Below, piece by piece: positions 17,642 to 26,397 of a stretch of DNA of 64,000 nt. Within the stretch, counting starts at the first letter, position 1. Each line of letters opens with the position of its first letter. The notes under the pieces are model-generated. The model was not told where the DNA came from. It searched no databases and saw only the letters and a list, made by a program, of their open reading frames with translations. A program made the translations under genes and the position numbers. The stretch comes from SZUA-365 sp964635845 (lineage in GTDB: Bacteria > Bacteroidota > Ignavibacteria > SZUA-365). The stretch is taken from assembly GCA_964635845.1 (NCBI GenBank), contig CAZWNO010000005.1, forward strand, positions 1 to 64,000, read 5' to 3'.

Positions 17642-18596
17642 TCTGTTCTCCCTGGAAGCGTTCGTATGCGTCGATGATGTTCTTGACCAACCGATGCCGG
17701 ACGACGTCGCTCTTCTCGAAATACTGGAAACCCACGCCCTCCACTCCCTCGAGGATCTCCTGAATCTCCACGAGTCCGCTCACCGTGCGCGCGGGCAGGT
17801 CGATCTGCGTGATATCGCCCGTGATGATCGCACGCGAGTTCGGGCCCATGCGCGTGAGAAACATTTTCATCTGCATCGAGGTCGCGTTCTGCGCCTCGTC
17901 GAGAATGATGAACGCGTTGTTGAGCGTGCGTCCGCGCATGTATGCGAGCGGAACGATCTCGATCGTGCGTCGCTCGATATAGGTCTTCAGTTTCTCCGCC
18001 GGGAGCATGTCGTCGAGCGCGTCGTACAGGGGACGAAGATACGGATCGACCTTCTCCCGGAAATCGCCGGGCAGGAATCCGAGGCTCTCGCCCGCTTCGA
18101 CGGCGGGACGCGTGAGCACGATTTTGAGCACTTCGTGCTTGCGCAGCGCGGCGGCCGCGGCGGCAACCGCAAGATACGTCTTGCCCGTGCCCGCGGGCCC
18201 GATCGCGAAGACGATGTCGTTCTCCCGGATCTTCCGCAGATAGCTGATCTGTCCGGGCGTCTTCGCCTTGATGTAATCCTTCTTCGCATACAGCACGACA
18301 TTGTCCAGCTCCTCCGGAGCAAGCTCGGGCGAGGACCCGCTGGTCATGATGTCGATCACGGTGTTCACGTCACGGTCCGACAGCGCGTCGGTCTTGTTGA
18401 CGATGAACACCAGTTCCTTGAGCACTTTCTCGATCTGATCGACGACCGCATCCTCGCCGCGGATCAGCACGCTCTCGCCGCGGGCGATGATGCTCGCCTC
18501 GAAGCGTTCCTCGATGATGCGCAGATGGGTGTCGTTGAATCCGAAGAGAACGACGGGATTGGTACCATCGATGCGTATGCGTTTTTCTATTTCCAC
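17634..18596 (-). CDS. phoH: PhoH family ATPase
   Basis: Cytoplasmic P-loop ATPase related to helicase superfamily I motors; the PhoH/YbeZ group is linked to RNA metabolism. 320 residues with an N-terminal KH-like region (about 1-75), Walker A GPAGTGKT at 133-140, TRPAVEAGESLGFLPGD, Walker B FIILDEAQN and TGDITQIDLP. These are the conserved signatures in correct order and full length. It is the first gene after the terminator at 18626-18663, with the small ORF and prfB following closely. Confidence 0.93.
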   Translation of the reverse strand: MEIEKRIRIDGTNPVVLFGFNDTHLRIIEERFEASIIARGESVLIRGEDAVVDQIEKVLKELVFIVNKTDALSDRDVNTVIDIMTSGSSPELAPEELDNVVLYAKKDYIKAKTPGQISYLRKIRENDIVFAIGPAGTGKTYLAVAAAAAALRKHEVLKIVLTRPAVEAGESLGFLPGDFREKVDPYLRPLYDALDDMLPAEKLKTYIERRTIEIVPLAYMRGRTLNNAFIILDEAQNATSMQMKMFLTRMGPNSRAIITGDITQIDLPARTVSGLVEIQEILEGVEGVGFQYFEKSDVVRHRLVKNIIDAYERFQGEQNG

Positions 18597-18625
18597 TATT
18601 TCGTCCGGGCCCGGGTGACAAAAAA

Positions 18626-18663
18626 GGAAAAACCCTCACATCACGTAATGTAAGGGTTTTTCC
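18626..18663 (-). terminator. Rho-independent terminator after LysM gene
   Basis: The 16-bp arms GGAAAAACCCTTACAT and ATGTGAGGGTTTTTCC (one G-U) surround a short loop. On the minus strand the stem is followed by TTTTTT. It sits between the LysM gene and phoH, separating two minus-strand transcription units. Confidence 0.9.
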
Positions 18664-18739
18664 GCAGAAAACTCGTGCCTGTGGCGCGCCCTGCGGGCAT
18701 CGCGGCGCGGTGAAGCACCGCACCGCCTGCCGCCGCGGA

Positions 18740-18793
18740 CAGTACCGCGCCTAGTTGCAGTACCGCGCGTACTTACAGTACCGCGCCTACTTG
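18740..18793. repeat. 18-bp tandem repeat, 3 copies, across LysM gene stop
   Basis: Three 18-bp units of the form CAGTACCGCGCCTAGTTG lie end to end. The third copy contains the TAG stop of the LysM gene, so the array begins in coding sequence and continues downstream toward the terminator. Confidence 0.9.
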
Positions 18794-19581
18794 TTCACGT
18801 TCTCGGGCGCGGCGCCCGTATCGGTGCCTCCGCCCATCTCCGCTTCACGTTTCTGCCGGTAGTAACGGCGCGCGGCGGTTTCCTCTTCCGGCGTCAGCGG
18901 CGCGGGCGCGGGAATTTTCAGGACCTGTCCCGGATGGATGATATCCGGATTCTTGATCTGGTCGCGATTTTTCTGCCAGATTTTCGGCCACTTGAAGGCA
19001 TCGCCGTAGATGTCCGGTTTCTTGGCGATGTTCCAGAGGCAGTCGCGGTCCCTCGACCAGGTTCCGACCGTATAGCTCTTCTCGGCCTTCGAGAGCGTAT
19101 CCCGCAGCGTGGCGATATTCTCGCCGATGCGCTGCACGCGATCGAAGAATGCGGGAAGCAGGCTGATCTTGTTCCCGGCGAGATTCTTGTATTCCTCTTC
19201 CGCTTCATCCACTTCGCCCTTGCGCGCGAGCAGATCCATCGGGGAAAGGCGGAGCAGTTCGGAAATCTTGTTTTCGAGACGCTTCAGACGCGCTTCGAAA
19301 GCGTCGACGTCCTGGCGGGTTGCGCCGACGAGCGCGTAGAGTTCGTCGATGCACTTCTCGTAATCTTCCTGCTTCTGTTGGAGAACCTTGTTCTTCTCGG
19401 CAAGCTGCTGATCGAGCGCGGATTGCTGACGCTTCAGATCCGCCGCCCGCTTCTCGAGCGTCGAGATTTTTTCCGCGGCCTGTTCCTCGGTCATTTCTTC
19501 CTGCTGGGCAAGTAGCGTGCTGCCCGCCATGAAGAACAACCCCAGCGCGACGGTGAGTACGGAAATTCTATTCCATTTCAT
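18787..19581 (-). CDS. Secreted coiled-coil protein with C-terminal LysM domain
   Basis: Periplasmic protein, 264 residues. A signal peptide ends near LLAQQEE. Residues 25-165 are mostly heptad-rich helix (ISTLEKRAADLKRQQSALDQ and similar). Residues about 170-225 form a LysM peptidoglycan-binding domain with YTVG, LWNIAKK, WQKNRDQIKNPDIIHPGQVL. The tail is short and polar. It follows a small coiled-coil lipoprotein by 52 bp, and both probably share the strong promoter at 19984-20012. A structural role in tethering the envelope to peptidoglycan is inferred. Confidence 0.88.
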   Translation of the reverse strand: MKWNRISVLTVALGLFFMAGSTLLAQQEEMTEEQAAEKISTLEKRAADLKRQQSALDQQLAEKNKVLQQKQEDYEKCIDELYALVGATRQDVDAFEARLKRLENKISELLRLSPMDLLARKGEVDEAEEEYKNLAGNKISLLPAFFDRVQRIGENIATLRDTLSKAEKSYTVGTWSRDRDCLWNIAKKPDIYGDAFKWPKIWQKNRDQIKNPDIIHPGQVLKIPAPAPLTPEEETAARRYYRQKREAEMGGGTDTGAAPENVNK

Positions 19582-19633
19582 GTCTTATTCTCCTCGCTTT
19601 TGGATTTGTTTCTTTTGACTGACGTAACAGCGG

Positions 19634-19915
19634 TTAGTTGCCCTTCCAGTTGGCCAGGCGCTGCTTGACCAGTTCCTTGTCCTTGGCGCACTGCTCGAGC
19701 TTGGCTTCCTGTGCCGAAATCTGGCGATCGACCGTGCCGATCTGTGATTGCTTGGTTTGTATCGCGGATTCGATCGCGCTGATTTCGCGTTCGAGCTCGC
19801 TGATGCGTGCGAGCTGCTCGGGCGTTGCGTATGAAGTGCATCCGGAAACGAACGCACTGCCGGCCAGGATTGCCGCAGCACAAACGAGCACCACAGAATT
19901 CCGGAGTTTTTTCAT
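19634..19915 (-). CDS. Small coiled-coil lipoprotein
   Basis: 93 residues. The signal sequence MKKLRNSVVLVCAAAILAGS ends in lipobox FVSGC, so the mature protein starts at Cys26. The rest is a continuous coiled coil (RISELEREISAIESAIQTKQ...). AAGGAG lies 6 bp upstream of the ATG. In size and architecture it resembles Lpp-like or OmpH-like spacer proteins, but I cannot assign homology. It leads a two-gene unit with the LysM protein. Confidence 0.82.
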   Translation of the reverse strand: MKKLRNSVVLVCAAAILAGSAFVSGCTSYATPEQLARISELEREISAIESAIQTKQSQIGTVDRQISAQEAKLEQCAKDKELVKQRLANWKGN

Positions 19916-19983
19916 AATAATCTCCTTCGCGGTGATGAGTTAAAGTAAGAGGTTAGACTCAAGTGATAAATGCATATGTGTCA

Positions 19984-20012
19984 ATAATAACAAGAATATC
20001 GAAGGTTGTCAA
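19984..20012 (-). promoter_or_regulatory. Sigma70-type promoter for lipoprotein/LysM operon
   Basis: On the minus strand there is a perfect TTGACA (20012-20007), a 17-bp spacer and TATTAT (19989-19984), about 70 bp upstream of the lipoprotein ATG, in an AT-rich island. This is the clearest promoter in the window and implies high expression, as expected for a structural envelope lipoprotein. Confidence 0.85.
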
Positions 20013-20032
20013 GAAAAAGAACGGGAAAAGTC

Positions 20033-21115
20033 CTAAAAACAGCACGATTCCGACGGGATGCCCATCCCGTCGCCGTCACCACCCGGGATGGATGGGGAAG
20101 GATCATCGATTGATCGATTTTCGACGGGATCGAGACTCTCGCTGTCGTTGAAGAACAGCAGGCTCTGCAGCACGTCTTCCACTTCGGCGAGCGTCTCGGG
20201 CTTCATCAGGATGTTCCGCATCTGCCTGCTGTTGGGGACGTACTTCAGATACGCGATGTAGTGCTTGCGCATCTCCAGCACCGCGCGGCGCTCGCCCTTG
20301 ATAGCAACGGAAAGACGCAGATGCCGCAATGCGGTCGCGATACGCTCGGAAAAGCTGACCGGCTCGGGCAGCCGCCCGGTTTCCAGGTAGTACTTCGTTT
20401 CGCGGAAAATCCAGGGATTCGCGATGGCGCCGCGGGCTATCATGACCGCGTCGCAGCCCGTCTCGGCGAAAGCGCGGCGCGCATCCTCGGGCGTCATCAC
20501 GCCGCCGTTGAGGATGACGGGGATCGAGACCGCGGCCTTGATGCGCGGGATCCAGCTCCAGTCGGGATCGCCGCTGTGACCCTGCTGCCGCGTGCGGCAG
20601 TGAATGGTCAGCGCCTGTATGCCGACGTCTTCGAGCATGCGCGCCAACTCCACGATGCGGATGGACTCGACATCCCAGCCGATGCGCGTTTTCAGCGTGA
20701 CGGGGAGAGCCGATTGATCGACGATGGATTTCGCCATCGTGACCATCGCGGGCAGATCGCGCAGCAGCCCGGCACCCGCGCCGCGTCCGGCCACTTTCTT
20801 GACCCAGCATCCCGCGTTGATATCGAGTATGTCAGGCTCTTCGGCCTCGACGATACGCGCGGCTTCCAGCATCGTGTCGAGACTGCCGCCGTAGATCTGA
20901 ATGCCCACCGGACGCTCTTCCTCGCGGATAATCATTTTCTGCCGAGACTTCGTGGGCTTCCTGCTGCGCACGAGACCGTCGGCATTGACAAACTCCGTGT
21001 ACACGATGTCCGCGCCGAATTCCTTGCAGATCCGTCGGAAGGAGATGTCCGTCACATCCTCCATCGGAGCGAGGAGCAGCCCATTACGTATACCGAGTTT
21101 TTCGAGCAGGTTCAT
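20033..21115 (-). CDS. dusB: tRNA-dihydrouridine synthase (DusB family)
   Basis: FMN-dependent enzyme that reduces uridine to dihydrouridine in the tRNA D-loop. 360 residues: a TIM barrel with LLAPMEDVTDISFR at the N-terminus, EFVNADGL, IQIYGG, catalytic Cys in DINAGCWVKKVAGRGAGAGL, the phosphate-binding segments VILNGGV and ARGAIANPWIF, then a helical C-terminal domain. The family usually has GCP at the active site; here the Pro is Trp. The last 30 residues (DDPSPSIPGGDGDGMG) are extra and contain a DNA hairpin. Its ATG overlaps the stop of the preceding GT4 gene by 4 bp. Confidence 0.92.
   Translation of the reverse strand: MNLLEKLGIRNGLLLAPMEDVTDISFRRICKEFGADIVYTEFVNADGLVRSRKPTKSRQKMIIREEERPVGIQIYGGSLDTMLEAARIVEAEEPDILDINAGCWVKKVAGRGAGAGLLRDLPAMVTMAKSIVDQSALPVTLKTRIGWDVESIRIVELARMLEDVGIQALTIHCRTRQQGHSGDPDWSWIPRIKAAVSIPVILNGGVMTPEDARRAFAETGCDAVMIARGAIANPWIFRETKYYLETGRLPEPVSFSERIATALRHLRLSVAIKGERRAVLEMRKHYIAYLKYVPNSRQMRNILMKPETLAEVEDVLQSLLFFNDSESLDPVENRSIDDPSPSIPGGDGDGMGIPSESCCF
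20051..20072. repeat. Perfect hairpin near dusB 3' end
   Basis: CGACGGGATG followed by CC and CATCCCGTCG forms a 10-bp stem with a 2-nt loop inside the extra C-terminal codons of dusB. A further CGACGGGAT lies at about 20119. It could act as a terminator element (no U-run) or be a palindromic repeat. Confidence 0.7.
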
Positions 21116-22296
21116 TGAGGGTGTCTTTCCGATGAACGAACGACGCGTACGTAGATGTCAACAGTACTCTCGGCGGTTAGATTCCAGGAAAACCGTCGAG
21201 CGTGAACAAAACCTTTCTGTGTGAGAGTCGAGCGTAATGTAGCATTTTCTGCCACATCTCGCAAAGTACGCGCGAACGTTTCCGTTTGTTCCGGGTCGAT
21301 GCAGATTGCCGCATCACCGACGACTTCCGGCAGGGAACTCCGGTCCGAGCAGATCACCGGTGTGCCGTGCCGCATGGCGTCGAGCGGCGGCAATCCGAAT
21401 CCCTCGTACAGCGACGGGTGAATATAGGCCAGTGCGCCGGAGTACAGCGCCGAGAGCGACTCAGGGGAAACGTAGTCGAGAAATCGGACATGCTCACCGA
21501 TGCCGAGCTCTTCCACCAGTCCGCTGTAATCGTACCGCGGATCGCGCTTCCCCGCGACGGCCAGCTGCACGTCGTCGATCCGCGCGATGCGCCGCGCCTC
21601 GGAGAAGGCGCGCAGCAGCAATGCGAGTCCCTTGTAGGGATCGTGCCGCCCGACGTAGAGGAAATACCTGCCGACGCGAAGCGCGGCCGCGAGTTCCGGC
21701 GGAAGCCCGCCGGCGGCCACGTCCAGCGTGGGCGCCAGCGGCACCACGCTCACGCGCCGCGCGTCCGCGCCGAGCATGCGCACGATATCGTTCCTGCTGT
21801 GCGTGCTGTCGGTGATGACCGCAGCGCTCGCGCGCGCGGCACGGCGGGCCCAGGCGCGGAACACGGGCAGCAGCCGCACCTTCAGCGAGCGGCGGATGAA
21901 CTCGGGATGAACAAGGGGAATCAGATCGTGAATGGTGCAGACCGCGGGTATGGGACTGAAGAGCGGAACGAGGAAATCGGGCGTGTGCAACAGATCGTAC
22001 GCGCCCCGCCGCAGCAGCGCCGGCAGCCGCCATTGATGTCGGGGACTGTAGAAATCCCCCTCGCCCACGTCCTCCGTGAGCCGGAGTATGTCCGCTTCGT
22101 TTCGCGCCGGATGGATTCCCGAGGGGACGTACAGATGCAGATCGATGCGGTCGCCGAAGCCGTCCGCGAGCGCGCGCAGGAGATGCCAGCTGTATTCTCC
22201 GATGCCGGAGCGCCGCGGAGTGAGCGCGTGCGCGTCGAACACGACGCGGAGACGCCGGGATTCAGCTCCCGTCGCCGCTGTGGAGGAGTCCTGCAT
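21112..22296 (-). CDS. Glycosyltransferase family 4 (GT-B fold)
   Basis: Cytosolic retaining glycosyltransferase, 394 residues. VVFDAHALTPRRSGIGEYSW at the N-terminus is the acceptor-side glycine loop. The C-terminal half has FLYVGRHDPYKGL, VRFLDYVSPESLSALYSGA and HPSLYEGFGLPPLDAMRHG (E-x7-E nucleotide-sugar motif). It starts within the wecB stop (TGATG, 1-bp overlap) and overlaps dusB by 4 bp. Its position directly after wecB suggests use of a UDP-ManNAc- or UDP-GlcNAc-related sugar in surface polysaccharide synthesis; the donor is inferred. Confidence 0.88.
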   Translation of the reverse strand: MQDSSTAATGAESRRLRVVFDAHALTPRRSGIGEYSWHLLRALADGFGDRIDLHLYVPSGIHPARNEADILRLTEDVGEGDFYSPRHQWRLPALLRRGAYDLLHTPDFLVPLFSPIPAVCTIHDLIPLVHPEFIRRSLKVRLLPVFRAWARRAARASAAVITDSTHSRNDIVRMLGADARRVSVVPLAPTLDVAAGGLPPELAAALRVGRYFLYVGRHDPYKGLALLLRAFSEARRIARIDDVQLAVAGKRDPRYDYSGLVEELGIGEHVRFLDYVSPESLSALYSGALAYIHPSLYEGFGLPPLDAMRHGTPVICSDRSSLPEVVGDAAICIDPEQTETFARTLRDVAENATLRSTLTQKGFVHARRFSWNLTAESTVDIYVRVVRSSERHPQ

Positions 22297-23456
22297 CAGC
22301 CATCACATCGCGCGGTGAGGATGTCGGCGATGCGCCGGCTGGCCGTTCCGTCACCGTAGGGGTTGCGTCCCGTCGCCATCGCGGCGTAGGCCGCGGGATC
22401 GTCGAGCAGGGTGCTCACGCTTTCGACGATGCGGGAGCGGTCGGTGCCCACCAGGCGCGCAACGCCGGCTTCGATGCCTTCGGGACGCTCGGTGACCTCG
22501 CGCATGACGAGCACGGGCTTGCGCAGCGAAGGACCTTCCTCCTGGATGCCGCCGGAATCGGTGAGCAGCAGCACGCTGCGGTCCATGAGAAAGAGCAGCT
22601 GTTCGTAACGCACGGGTTCGATCAGGTGGATGCGCGGCATGCCTTCGAGCACACGCCTGACGGCCTCGCGCACATTGGGATTCGGGTGCACGGGATAGAC
22701 GATCTCCACATCCGGATATTTTGCGGCGATGTCGGCGATGCCTTGCAGCATGCGGTCGAATGGCGCACCGAAGCTCTCACGCCGATGCGCGGTCACGGTG
22801 ATAAAGCGTCCCTCGCCCGTGATGATGCGCCGCACGACGTCCTCGCCGAGCCCGGTGTCCTGCAGCAGCTGCATGCGCCGGCGTTCCTCCCATTCCGCCA
22901 GCATGCCCCGTCCCAGCAGCAGCGCGTCGACGACGGTGTTGCCCGTCACGAAGACGCTCCCCGCATCGCGTCCTTCGCGCAGGAGGTTGTCCGCCGCCGT
23001 GTCGGTGGGCGCGAAATGGAAATCCGTCAGCGATGCGGTGAGCGACCGGTTCATCTCCTCGGGGAAGGGACTGTAGCGGTCGAAGGTACGCAGTCCTGCC
23101 TCGACATGCCCGACGCGAATTTTCTGGTAGAACGCCGCGAGCGCGGACGCGAACACGGTGGTCGTGTCGCCCTGCACGAGCAGGACGTCGGGCCGCAGTT
23201 CGGCAAGCACGCCGCGCATCTTCAGCAGCACGCTGGAGGTGACATGCTCGAGCGTCTGGTTGTGCACCATGATGTCGAGATCGACGTCCTCCCGGATGTC
23301 GAAGAACCGTGTCACCTGCCGCAGCAGCTCCTTGTGCTGCGAGGTCAGGCAGACCGAAACGCGGAAACGGTCGGGCAGCGCCTGAAGCTGCTTGATGACT
23401 GGTGCGAGTTTGATGGCCTCCGGACGCGTGCCGAAAGAAAAGAGTGCGTGTATCAT
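22296..23456 (-). CDS. wecB: UDP-N-acetylglucosamine 2-epimerase (non-hydrolysing)
   Basis: Interconverts UDP-GlcNAc and UDP-ManNAc for surface polysaccharide. 386 residues with all family signatures: FGTRPEAIKLAPVI at the N-terminus, VQGDTTTVFA, GHVEAGLRTF, PFPEEMNRSLT, VTAHRRESFG, LTDSGGIQEEGPSL and REVTERPEGIEAG. Length is standard. The start lies 17 bp after the prsW-like gene, and the downstream GT4 gene overlaps it, so these form one unit. Confidence 0.95.
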   Translation of the reverse strand: MIHALFSFGTRPEAIKLAPVIKQLQALPDRFRVSVCLTSQHKELLRQVTRFFDIREDVDLDIMVHNQTLEHVTSSVLLKMRGVLAELRPDVLLVQGDTTTVFASALAAFYQKIRVGHVEAGLRTFDRYSPFPEEMNRSLTASLTDFHFAPTDTAADNLLREGRDAGSVFVTGNTVVDALLLGRGMLAEWEERRRMQLLQDTGLGEDVVRRIITGEGRFITVTAHRRESFGAPFDRMLQGIADIAAKYPDVEIVYPVHPNPNVREAVRRVLEGMPRIHLIEPVRYEQLLFLMDRSVLLLTDSGGIQEEGPSLRKPVLVMREVTERPEGIEAGVARLVGTDRSRIVESVSTLLDDPAAYAAMATGRNPYGDGTASRRIADILTARCDG

Positions 23457-23473
23457 GGATCCCTGCGTGATGT

Positions 23474-24433
23474 TCAGTACAGTTTATCGCGGTCCGAATC
23501 CCCATCCTTCTCGAGCAGTTCACGGATCTGCTCGCGCAGCTGCCCGATCTCGTCGACGTACTCGCTGCGCTGTGCCTCGCTGCAGTAGCGGCTCTGGAAT
23601 TTTCGGAAGGCCAGGCGCGTGCTCAGCTGCACGTAGTGCTTGCGGTCGATCACCGGCGAAAGCCATCCGACGATCTTGCGCTTGCTGGTGAACGGCAGGT
23701 ACTGCATGTGCGTGGCGGGGATCAGGCCGAGTTCGGATTCCTCGGACAGTTCCCGGATCAGCATGCGGTTCTCGGCAAGCAGCGCGAGCTGCACGACCAC
23801 GATGATCACGATGACGCTGAGCACGATGAAGATGATGCCGAGTCCGGCGGTGGCGGGATTGTTGATCGACACCGAGAAGTTCCAGAAAAAGTGCACGCCC
23901 ATCGCCAGCAGCAGGCCCAGAAGGCGCAGTGGCGCGCGCAAGGCGGGACGGCCGAACTTGGTCAACCCCATGAACGCCCCGAATATGCCGGTCGACATCG
24001 CATGCATGACCGCGGTGAACAGCGTGCGGATGATGACGAGGAACACCCATTCCCCCGCCGTCGACGCGCCGAGGAAATACAGGAAGTTCTCGGTCATGCC
24101 GAAGCCGAGGCCGATGGCCATGCCGTAGACGACGCCGTCGGTGATGTTGTCGAACCGCCGGTCGCGGACGGTCCAGAACAGGAACAGTCCCTTGGTCAGC
24201 TCCTCGGTGAACGGAGCGATGAAAATCGCGTCGTGAAACGACGACGTGCCGAGCGTACTCGAGAGCGTGATGCTGAAGAGAATGGCGAAGAAGATCGCTC
24301 CGAGCGCTCCCCAGCCGAAATTGAGCAGCAGCAGGCTCACGGGTTCGCGGTCGTAGCGATCCATGAGCCAGACGCCCCACAGGTACAGCAGGATGGGAAC
24401 AAGCGCGAAAACGAGCGAAGCGACGGCGAGCAT
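23474..24433 (-). CDS. PrsW family intramembrane metalloprotease
   Basis: Polytopic membrane protein, 319 residues from ATG 24433 (GGAG 6 bp upstream; a TTG at 24439 is the alternative). It has about eight hydrophobic helices and the family motifs RYDREP after TM1, APFTEELTKGLFLFW (catalytic EE) and GLGFGMTENFLYF (Glu-Asn) followed by HAMSTGIFG. PrsW of Bacillus cleaves anti-sigma factor RsiW; the substrate here is unknown. The C-terminal 90 residues are cytoplasmic and charged. It lies 17 bp upstream of wecB. Confidence 0.88.
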   Translation of the reverse strand: MLAVASLVFALVPILLYLWGVWLMDRYDREPVSLLLLNFGWGALGAIFFAILFSITLSSTLGTSSFHDAIFIAPFTEELTKGLFLFWTVRDRRFDNITDGVVYGMAIGLGFGMTENFLYFLGASTAGEWVFLVIIRTLFTAVMHAMSTGIFGAFMGLTKFGRPALRAPLRLLGLLLAMGVHFFWNFSVSINNPATAGLGIIFIVLSVIVIIVVVQLALLAENRMLIRELSEESELGLIPATHMQYLPFTSKRKIVGWLSPVIDRKHYVQLSTRLAFRKFQSRYCSEAQRSEYVDEIGQLREQIRELLEKDGDSDRDKLY

Positions 24434-24458
24434 GGACAACTCCGGAGCCGGCGGTTAA

Positions 24459-24524
24459 TGACAGGCAGCTGGATGATCAGTGACGGACAGCTGGATGAAC
24501 AATGACGGACAGCTGGATGATCAC
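24459..24524. repeat. 22-bp tandem repeat, 3 copies
   Basis: Three contiguous 22-bp units of the type TGACGGACAGCTGGATGATC plus two bases fill most of the gap between the CNNM gene stop and the prsW-like gene start. Differences between units are few. No coding potential. Confidence 0.92.
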
Positions 24525-24539
24525 AGGAGAAGATACGTA

Positions 24540-25868
24540 TCAGTCGTCATTATTGCGACCGTTTTCTTCCTCGTGATGCGAGAGGCGGACCCGTATCACG
24601 CGCCGTTCCTCGGCTTCGAGCACCTCGATTTCCGTGTGCTCGTACATGATGCTGTCGCCCGCTTCCGGGATGCAGCCGAACTGCTTGGTGACGAACCCGC
24701 CGATCGTGTCGTAGTCCTCGCTCTCGGGAATGCTGATGGAAGAAAAGGAATTGAAATCGGAAATGTTCACCGCGGCCTCGACCTCGATCGCGCCGTCGGG
24801 AAGCAGCACGTACGGGATTTCCTCCTCGTCGTACTCGTCGCGGATCTCGCCGACGATCTCCTCGAGGATGTCCTCCATCGTGATGATGCCCTCGGTGCCG
24901 CCGAACTCGTCCACCACGATGGCCATGTGCTGGCGCTTGAGCTGGAACTCGCGCAGGAGCTTCGAGATGGGCTTCGATTCGGGGACGATGTAGGCGGGAC
25001 GCACGATATCCTGCAGGATGATCAGATCCTTGTGCTCGATCAGGCTGAGCACGTCCTTCGCGTAGATGACGCCGATGATCTGGTCGAGCGAGGACTCGTA
25101 TACCGGCATGCGCGTGAATCCCTCCTCGAGGATGAGCCGCAGTATTTCGGATGCAGACATCCGGATATCCACGCCGACGATGTCGGTGCGCGGAATCATG
25201 ATTTCCCGCGCCGTGGTTCCGGTGAACTGGAAAATGCTCTCGATCAGCTCGTGCTCGGTGCTGTCGAGCAGTCCCGATTTCGCCCCGTCTTCGAGAATGT
25301 CCATCAGGTTTTCCTCCGTCGTCACCGCCTCGCGAAAGCTCGCGGCGCCGCGAAACGGCCGCAGCAGAAGATTCGCCGAGAAGGTCAGCACACGTTGCGG
25401 GAAGCGCAGCACCTGCACGAGCACGCGCATACTGCCCGAAACCTTCAGGACAAGCGCGTCGGCGTACCGCTCTCCGAGGGACTTGGCGAAAAGATGGACG
25501 ATGACGAGAAACACGCCGGCCAGCAGCAGCGCGACGACCGCGGAAACGCCGAGCTCGAGCAGGCTGAACAGCCAGCCCTGTTCGACGGCGCCGGCCGGTG
25601 GCACCACCCATGCGCGCACGGAGGGGGTGATGAGGAGACTCGAGAAGATGATCAGGAAGAGCGTCGCGATCTGCGTGGCTCCCTGCAAACTTTCATCGTT
25701 GTCCTTCAGATGCAGCGCCGCTTTCGCCGCGCGGTCGTCGTGCTCCGCCATCTGTTCGAGGCGGCTGCGCGACGCAGAGGCGATGGCGAACTCCGCGACG
25801 GAAATCAGCGTCGCGGCGAGAAGGGAGAGGAAAAAGAGGATGGTATCGAGTACCGGCGAGCTGGTCAT
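24540..25868 (-). CDS. CNNM/HlyC-CorC family membrane protein with CBS pair
   Basis: 442 residues. The N-terminal DUF21 domain has about four hydrophobic helices (residues 5-180) and begins with SLLAATLISVAEFAIASASR. A CBS pair follows (about 205-325; REIMIPRTDIVGVD, MPVYESSLDQIIGVIYAKD, FGGTEGIITMEDILEEIVGE), then the C-terminal CorC/HlyC domain (335-425). Such proteins are implicated in Mg or Co efflux or homeostasis; haemolysin is a historical name. It lies between rpsT and the prsW-like gene on the same strand. Confidence 0.93.
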   Translation of the reverse strand: MTSSPVLDTILFFLSLLAATLISVAEFAIASASRSRLEQMAEHDDRAAKAALHLKDNDESLQGATQIATLFLIIFSSLLITPSVRAWVVPPAGAVEQGWLFSLLELGVSAVVALLLAGVFLVIVHLFAKSLGERYADALVLKVSGSMRVLVQVLRFPQRVLTFSANLLLRPFRGAASFREAVTTEENLMDILEDGAKSGLLDSTEHELIESIFQFTGTTAREIMIPRTDIVGVDIRMSASEILRLILEEGFTRMPVYESSLDQIIGVIYAKDVLSLIEHKDLIILQDIVRPAYIVPESKPISKLLREFQLKRQHMAIVVDEFGGTEGIITMEDILEEIVGEIRDEYDEEEIPYVLLPDGAIEVEAAVNISDFNSFSSISIPESEDYDTIGGFVTKQFGCIPEAGDSIMYEHTEIEVLEAEERRVIRVRLSHHEEENGRNNDD

Positions 25869-25951
25869 GACGGATGTACTCCATCAAACCGGAAGCAGTG
25901 CGGGGCGGGGCTTTTACTCGGAGGCTCCATAGGGTTTCGGCTGCTGTCGCA

Positions 25952-25976
25952 GACAGGCATGCCGGCCATGCCTGTC
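25952..25976. other. Hairpin in rpsT-CNNM intergenic region
   Basis: A perfect 10-bp inverted repeat, GACAGGCATG and CATGCCTGTC with a 5-nt loop, lies 41 bp downstream of rpsT. There is no U-run on either side, so it is a possible terminator or mRNA 3' stabiliser rather than a classical terminator. Confidence 0.7.
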
Positions 25977-26016
25977 CGTGCTCTTCCGCCGCTGCGAAAG
26001 GGCGAATAACCGATGA

Positions 26017-26271
26017 TTATCCCAGGCTGTGGACGAACTTCGCGAGTCTCGACTTCTTGTGCGCAGCGGTATTGCTGTGAATGATGCCCTTCGTTGCGAG
26101 GCGATCGAGTATGGCGGAGACTTCCTTGTATTTCTGTTCCGCGACGGCCTTTTCGGTCGTGCTGCGCAGATCCTTCAGGGCATTCTTCATCCGGGACTTG
26201 TTCATTCGATTGTAAGCGCGGCGGCGTTCTGACGTGCGCATGCGCTTCTCTGCGGACTTGTGCTGGGGCAT
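26017..26271 (-). CDS. rpsT: 30S ribosomal protein S20
   Basis: Binds 16S rRNA early in 30S assembly. 84 residues, lysine/arginine-rich: MPQHKSAEKRMRTSERRR at the N-terminus, KSRMKNALKDLRS, ATKGIIHSNTAAHKKSRLAK near the C-terminus. All are standard S20 features at standard length. AGGAG lies just upstream of the ATG. It is monocistronic or first of the CNNM/prsW/wecB run, with its own promoter. Confidence 0.95.
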   Translation of the reverse strand: MPQHKSAEKRMRTSERRRAYNRMNKSRMKNALKDLRSTTEKAVAEQKYKEVSAILDRLATKGIIHSNTAAHKKSRLAKFVHSLG

Positions 26272-26304
26272 GATTCTCCTGTATTACAAAAAAAACGAAC
26301 TTAA

Positions 26305-26333
26305 ATATACTCCAGCCGCTTATGTGATGCAAG
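26305..26333 (-). promoter_or_regulatory. Promoter for rpsT
   Basis: On the minus strand: TTGCAT (26333-26328), 17-bp spacer, TATATT (26310-26305), about 33 bp upstream of the rpsT ATG, followed by a T-rich leader and the AGGAG ribosome site. Good agreement with the sigma70 consensus and correct spacing. Confidence 0.78.
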
Positions 26334-26397
26334 GGGGAAGCGCGATGAGGCTGCGGGCGGGGCCTCAGCTTAGGTGCTTGCCGGAATCGGACGGATA

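Noticed and set aside
25952..25976. Classical rpsT terminator
   Set aside because: The stem is perfect but no U-run follows, so it is listed only as a hairpin.
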